NCBI GenBank assembly: GCA_028816945.1
Contig: JAPPQG010000136.1
Location: forward strand, 5,873-17,440
Reading direction: 5' to 3'
DNA length: 11,568 nucleotides
From: Alphaproteobacteria bacterium
GTDB taxonomy: Bacteria; Pseudomonadota; Alphaproteobacteria; RS24
Positions 8,716-11,568 of the stretch are shown here, in pieces (the stretch's first letter is position 1; every line of letters starts with the position of its first letter). The notes below the pieces were generated by a model. That model was not told where the DNA came from, did not search any database, and saw only the letters and a list, made by a program, of their open reading frames with translations. The position numbers and the translations under genes were made by a program.

Positions 8716-8736
8716 ACAGGCAGGAAAAACAGGCAG
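8716..8736. repeat. Short direct repeat ACAGGCAG before purM
   Basis: ACAGGCAG occurs at 8716-8723 and again at 8729-8736 (13-base period), followed by a related AGACAGA at 8743-8749 that ends four bases from the purM ATG. It sits where the 5' leader of purM would be. It may be simple slippage rather than a functional element. Confidence 0.4.
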
Positions 8737-8752
8737 AAATATAGACAGAATA

Positions 8753-9859
8753 ATGACTGACTCTAAAAAACAAAACAAGACGCGCGCTGAAAATATGACA
8801 TATGCCGCCGCAGGTGTCGATATTGCCGCAGGCAATCGGCTTATACAGCGCATTGCCCCGCTTGCCGCCGCCACCGCACGGCTTGGGGCAGACGGCCAAC
8901 TTGGTGGCTTTGGCGGGCTATTTGACCTCACAAAATGCAATTATAAAGACCCATTGCTCGTTGCTGCCACTGATGGTGTTGGCACAAAATTAAAACTTGC
9001 CATAGAGGCAAATCGGCACGAGACAATCGGCATTGACCTTGTCGCTATGTGTGTTAATGACCTGATTGTGCAGGGGGCAGAGCCGCTTTTTTTCCTTGAT
9101 TATTTTGCCTGTGGGCAGTTGGATATAGACACAGCCGAAACCGTCATAAGGGGCATTGCCGAAGGGTGCAAACAGGCGGGCTGTGCCTTAATTGGCGGAG
9201 AGACGGCAGAAATGCCAAATATGTATCAACAAAAAGATTATGACCTTGCTGGCTTTGCGCTTGGCGCGGTTGAACGCACAGACTTATTGCCCCGCAAAAA
9301 TATACGCGCAGGCGATATATTATTGGGGCTTGCCTCAAATGGTGTGCATGCGAATGGCTTTTCTCTCATTCATAAAATTATTGAGACATTGCCACAAGGC
9401 TGGCATACGCCACTACAAGGCATAATGGATGAAACTGTTACAGATAGCACAGAGACATTGGCGAACGCCCTACTTACGCCAACCCGCATTTATGTCAAAC
9501 CGCTCTTAAATGCTCTCAAAGCGATTAAAGCACTTTGTCATATTACAGGCGGCGGCTTGACGGAAAATCTGCCGCGCATATTGCCAAACGGGCTTATGGC
9601 CGAAGTTAATCTTGCAACATGGCCCTTACCGCCTATTTTTAATTGGCTACAACAAGCAGGCAATATCGAAACAGATGAATTATTGCGGGTCTTTAATTGT
9701 GGCATTGGCATGGTCGCCATTGTGGATGGCGAACAGGCGGATAATATACAACTGAAAGACGAAACTATTTGGCAAATAGGACAAGTCATAAATGCAAAAG
9801 ACACAGACGAAGCAGGCGTGCAATTTATCGGTCAATTTGATAAGTCACTTTATAAATAA
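8753..9859 (+). CDS. purM: Phosphoribosylformylglycinamidine cyclo-ligase (AIR synthetase)
   Basis: PurM closes the imidazole ring: it converts FGAM plus ATP to aminoimidazole ribonucleotide, the fifth step of de novo purine synthesis. The 368 residues compare with 345 in E. coli; the extra length is largely an N-terminal polar stretch. Family signatures are present: [24 protein letters not shown] (ATP-binding loop), [65 protein letters not shown] and [10 protein letters not shown]. The start at 8753 lacks a clear Shine-Dalgarno site. Met15 at 8795 would begin the protein at MTYAAAGVD, close to where most family members start, so the first 14 residues are doubtful. purN follows after 12 bases, so the two are probably co-transcribed. 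Confidence 0.96.
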   Translation: MTDSKKQNKTRAENMTYAAAGVDIAAGNRLIQRIAPLAAATARLGADGQLGGFGGLFDLTKCNYKDPLLVAATDGVGTKLKLAIEANRHETIGIDLVAMCVNDLIVQGAEPLFFLDYFACGQLDIDTAETVIRGIAEGCKQAGCALIGGETAEMPNMYQQKDYDLAGFALGAVERTDLLPRKNIRAGDILLGLASNGVHANGFSLIHKIIETLPQGWHTPLQGIMDETVTDSTETLANALLTPTRIYVKPLLNALKAIKALCHITGGGLTENLPRILPNGLMAEVNLATWPLPPIFNWLQQAGNIETDELLRVFNCGIGMVAIVDGEQADNIQLKDETIWQIGQVINAKDTDEAGVQFIGQFDKSLYK

Positions 9860-9871
9860 TGCGCCTATACT

Positions 9872-10471
9872 ATGAGCCAACAGATTAAAACTGCAATTTT
9901 ATTTTCAGGGCGTGGAAGCAATATGTTGTCCCTTGCCGACCATATTGCCCGTGCCGATGTGCCAGCTAAACTTGTCCTAACCATTTGCAACCGCCCGCAA
10001 GCCGCAGGCATTACGCATGCCAAAAATAGGGGGTTGCCATGTGAAATTATCGACCATACAGAGTTTGCCTCACGGGCCGAGTTTGAAACAGCCATGCAAA
10101 AACAATTAGCAAAAGCAGGGGTGGAACTTATTTGCGCCGCAGGCTTTATGCGCCTGCTGACGCCTGCCTTTGTGGCACATTGGCAGGGGCGGCTGTTAAA
10201 TATTCACCCTTCCCTCTTGCCTAAACATAAAGGGCTTAACACGCATCAAGCGGCACTAGATGCAGGCGATAAATGGCATGGCTGTACCGTCCATTATATG
10301 CAGGCGGAAATGGATGATATTGGGGAAAATGAGGCGGGGCTGTTGGTGCAACGGCGTGTGCCAATTTTGCCCGATGATAGGCCCGACACACTCGCCGCCC
10401 GCGTGCTAGAACAAGAACACACCGCCTACCCCGAAGCCCTTGATATAGTGTTAGCTAAATTGCGGGCATGA
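9872..10471 (+). CDS. purN: Phosphoribosylglycinamide formyltransferase 1 (GAR transformylase)
   Basis: PurN transfers a formyl group from 10-formyl-tetrahydrofolate to GAR, the third step of purine synthesis. The 199 residues show FSGRGSNM (phosphate-binding loop, 11-18), GFMRLLTP and LNIHPSLLPKHKG. The catalytic triad Asn110, His112 and Asp148 corresponds to E. coli Asn106, His108 and Asp144 with identical spacing. One oddity is that right after Asp148 the usual short GGP-like turn is replaced by DIGENEAG, about five residues longer than in E. coli, next to the folate/active-site loop. The gene starts 12 bases after purM with no obvious ribosome-binding site, so its translation may depend on coupling to purM. 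It converges on ndk with about 21 bases between stop codons. Confidence 0.96.
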   Translation: MSQQIKTAILFSGRGSNMLSLADHIARADVPAKLVLTICNRPQAAGITHAKNRGLPCEIIDHTEFASRAEFETAMQKQLAKAGVELICAAGFMRLLTPAFVAHWQGRLLNIHPSLLPKHKGLNTHQAALDAGDKWHGCTVHYMQAEMDDIGENEAGLLVQRRVPILPDDRPDTLAARVLEQEHTAYPEALDIVLAKLRA

Positions 10472-10492
10472 TTTATTTTTGCGTTGGTTTGC

Positions 10493-10915
10493 CTAGCCGA
10501 CAATTTCATCATCAGTAAAAAAGAATTTTATTTCTTCGGCAGCCGTCTCAGCACCGTCTGAGCCATGCACACTATTGGCTTCAATGCTTTCAGCAAAATC
10601 TTTGCGGATTGTGCCGTCTGCCGCTTCAGCGGGATTGGTGGCGCCCATAATTTCTCGATTGCGGGCAATCGCATTGTCGCCCTCTAACACTTGCACAATG
10701 ACAGGCGCCGAAGTCATAAAGGCAACCAGACTATCAAAAAAGGGCTTGTCTTTATGGACGGCATAAAAACCTTCCGCCTGTGCTTGGCTTAAATGAATGC
10801 GTTTAGAGGCAATCACCCGCAAGCCGCCTGCTTCTAGCCGTGCAATAATTTGCCCCGTCAAATTGCGGGCCGTTGCATCAGGCTTGATAATGGAAAAAGT
10901 GCGCTCAATAGCCAT
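10493..10915 (-). CDS. ndk: Nucleoside diphosphate kinase
   Basis: Ndk moves the gamma-phosphate of ATP onto NDPs and dNDPs through a phosphohistidine and so balances nucleotide pools. The 140 residues are the usual length. Visible marks: [11 protein letters not shown] at the N-terminus, [14 protein letters not shown] (Kpn-loop region), [17 protein letters not shown], and the catalytic His117 in NSVHGSD. The C-terminal WF-type end is [10 protein letters not shown]. There is no clear Shine-Dalgarno sequence before the ATG. The start lies only 13 bases from the stop codon of an upstream GC-poor gene of unknown function, so the ndk promoter either lies inside that gene or ndk is read from the same transcript. 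Confidence 0.97.
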   Translation of the reverse strand: MAIERTFSIIKPDATARNLTGQIIARLEAGGLRVIASKRIHLSQAQAEGFYAVHKDKPFFDSLVAFMTSAPVIVQVLEGDNAIARNREIMGATNPAEAADGTIRKDFAESIEANSVHGSDGAETAAEEIKFFFTDDEIVG

Positions 10916-10928
10916 TTATATTCGTTCG

Positions 10929-11312
10929 TTAATCGGAGTTACGCCTTAAATAATGCGAATATCCAAACCCACCTACAAAAGCAATACCAAAAGTGATAAG
11001 ATCTTTAAGCAGTTCAATATGACCGAATATCACTAAAAAGCATGCAAAAATTATAAATAATACAACAAGCCCAAAAACAAAAATCTTTTGTCTTACCGAT
11101 TCTTTCCCAAACACCTGCCGTTCTTGTTCTCTATCCGTTGCAATTACATCCATATTTTTCAGGGCGACTTTTGTTTGATTTTCTAGGTCTTTTTCTCGTG
11201 CCTGAATTCCTTTATCTACTATATCAAGCTCCCGATATTTTAGCTGAAGTTCCTGTTTTTGAGCCTCAACAAGTGCATGAGCGGTGCCTTTATCAAGTGG
11301 TTCGTCAACCAT
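10929..11312 (-). CDS. Unknown coiled-coil protein with two C-terminal membrane segments
   Basis: I do not recognise this protein. It has 127 residues. Positions about 9-75 are highly charged and heptad-like (ALVEAQKQELQLKYRELD, then QAREKDLENQ), predicting a long cytoplasmic coiled coil. Two hydrophobic helices follow at about 77-96 (FVFGLVVLFIIFACFLVIF) and 103-119 (ending in a GGFG motif), separated by a tight turn (GHIELLKD). A short positive tail YLRRNSD ends the protein and suggests that both ends face the cytoplasm. No signal peptide or enzyme motif is present. Its ATG overlaps the stop of the upstream gene by one base (TAATG), a sign of translational coupling. The region is about 36% GC, well below the neighbouring core genes, which suggests recent acquisition. 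Possible roles such as a membrane-anchored partner of the upstream protein or part of a defence or phage-derived module are speculation. Confidence 0.7.
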   Translation of the reverse strand: MVDEPLDKGTAHALVEAQKQELQLKYRELDIVDKGIQAREKDLENQTKVALKNMDVIATDREQERQVFGKESVRQKIFVFGLVVLFIIFACFLVIFGHIELLKDLITFGIAFVGGFGYSHYLRRNSD

Positions 11313-11560
11313 TATAATGACACTTCGTAATATGGGGTTTTTTCATAATATGGGACTCTGCGCTTAATTTCAAATTTACCAAAATGCTTATCGCCCAATT
11401 TAGGCGGTATAAAGCGGGTAGATTCGATAGTATGCCGTCGTGTTTCTAAAATTTTCAAAAATTCTTCTGCCGAAACAGTCTCAGTAGATTCTTCCCAGAA
11501 ATAATCAGATATGTCTAAACGCCATCTTCTTATTATCTGTCCTTTCCAAGAGTGACTCAT
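11312..11560 (-). CDS. Unknown small soluble protein, first gene of a coupled pair
   Basis: I do not recognise this protein. It has 82 residues, with no membrane segment or signal peptide. The composition is aromatic and charged: WKGQIIRRWRLDISDYFWEE near the N-terminus, a predicted helix SAEEFLKILETRRHTIEST (about 30-48), then KFEIKRRVPYY. A short internal repeat PYYEKTPYYE ends the protein near the C-terminus. An in-frame TAA at 11566-11564 shows that the frame cannot extend much beyond this ATG, so the gene appears complete, although only eight bases of leader are visible and no ribosome-binding site is seen. It overlaps the next gene by one base, so the two are probably translated together and their products may interact. 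The region is GC-poor like its partner. A truncated remnant of a larger gene cannot be excluded. Confidence 0.6.
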   Translation of the reverse strand: MSHSWKGQIIRRWRLDISDYFWEESTETVSAEEFLKILETRRHTIESTRFIPPKLGDKHFGKFEIKRRVPYYEKTPYYEVSL

Positions 11561-11568
11561 AATTTAAT

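Larger units (their letters stand above)
8578..8752. promoter_or_regulatory. Divergent DUF2066/purM control region
   Basis: This 175-base spacer must drive purM-purN rightward and DUF2066-hda-ppk-ppx leftward. ATTATAAT at 8633-8640 is a palindrome that supplies a TATAAT box on each strand, but neither has a convincing -35 box at 16-18 bases. GGCGCGCC at 8664-8671 is an 8-base perfect palindrome in otherwise AT-rich DNA and could be a protein-binding site or chance. I see no recognisable purine riboswitch fold. Confidence 0.35.

Noticed and set aside
10472..10500. Possible stem GTTGG/CCGAC between purN and ndk as a shared terminator
   Set aside because: The stem has five pairs with one wobble and no T tract follows on either strand.

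Overview
The window carries ten protein-coding genes packed with little intergenic space and no RNA gene, insertion sequence or CRISPR array that I can recognise. The organism is most likely an alphaproteobacterium with moderate GC content. Lines I counted by hand in the core genes fall around 45-50% GC. The protein sequences have an alphaproteobacterial style (AspRS with [10 protein letters not shown], a short Hda/HdaA, a DUF2066 protein next to hda). The neighbourhood rnd/aspS - ppk/ppx - hda - DUF2066 - purMN - ndk is, from memory, a recurrent alphaproteobacterial gene context. I cannot place it to genus.

Layout. Bases 1-72 hold an imperfect tandem repeat downstream of aspS. aspS (minus) and rnd (plus) diverge from a 218-base AT-rich intergenic region. 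rnd converges, with 14-15 bases to spare, on a minus-strand run: DUF2066 exported protein, then hda, then a very long gene encoding polyphosphate kinase fused in frame to an exopolyphosphatase. DUF2066 and purM diverge from a shared control region. purM and purN form a tight plus-strand pair that converges on ndk (minus). The right end (about 10929-11568) holds two overlapping short genes of unknown function. They are clearly poorer in GC (about 36% by hand count of 10921-11568) and read in the same direction as ndk, just upstream of it.

Function. Most of the window is nucleotide and phosphate housekeeping: purM and purN make IMP precursors, ndk balances NTP pools, and the PPK-PPX protein makes and degrades polyphosphate. 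Hda controls DnaA-ATP hydrolysis at the replication clamp, RNase D trims tRNA, and AspRS charges tRNA-Asp, probably also tRNA-Asn for later amidation.

The most unusual item is the 1102-residue PPK-PPX fusion, which joins a polymer synthase and its opposing hydrolase in one polypeptide. Its PPK half has all the catalytic histidines I can check. Its PPX half keeps the actin-like catalytic fold but lacks the C-terminal HD-like half of E. coli-type PPX. Second is the GC-poor two-gene unit at the right edge, which encodes a small soluble protein translationally coupled to a coiled-coil protein with two membrane segments.
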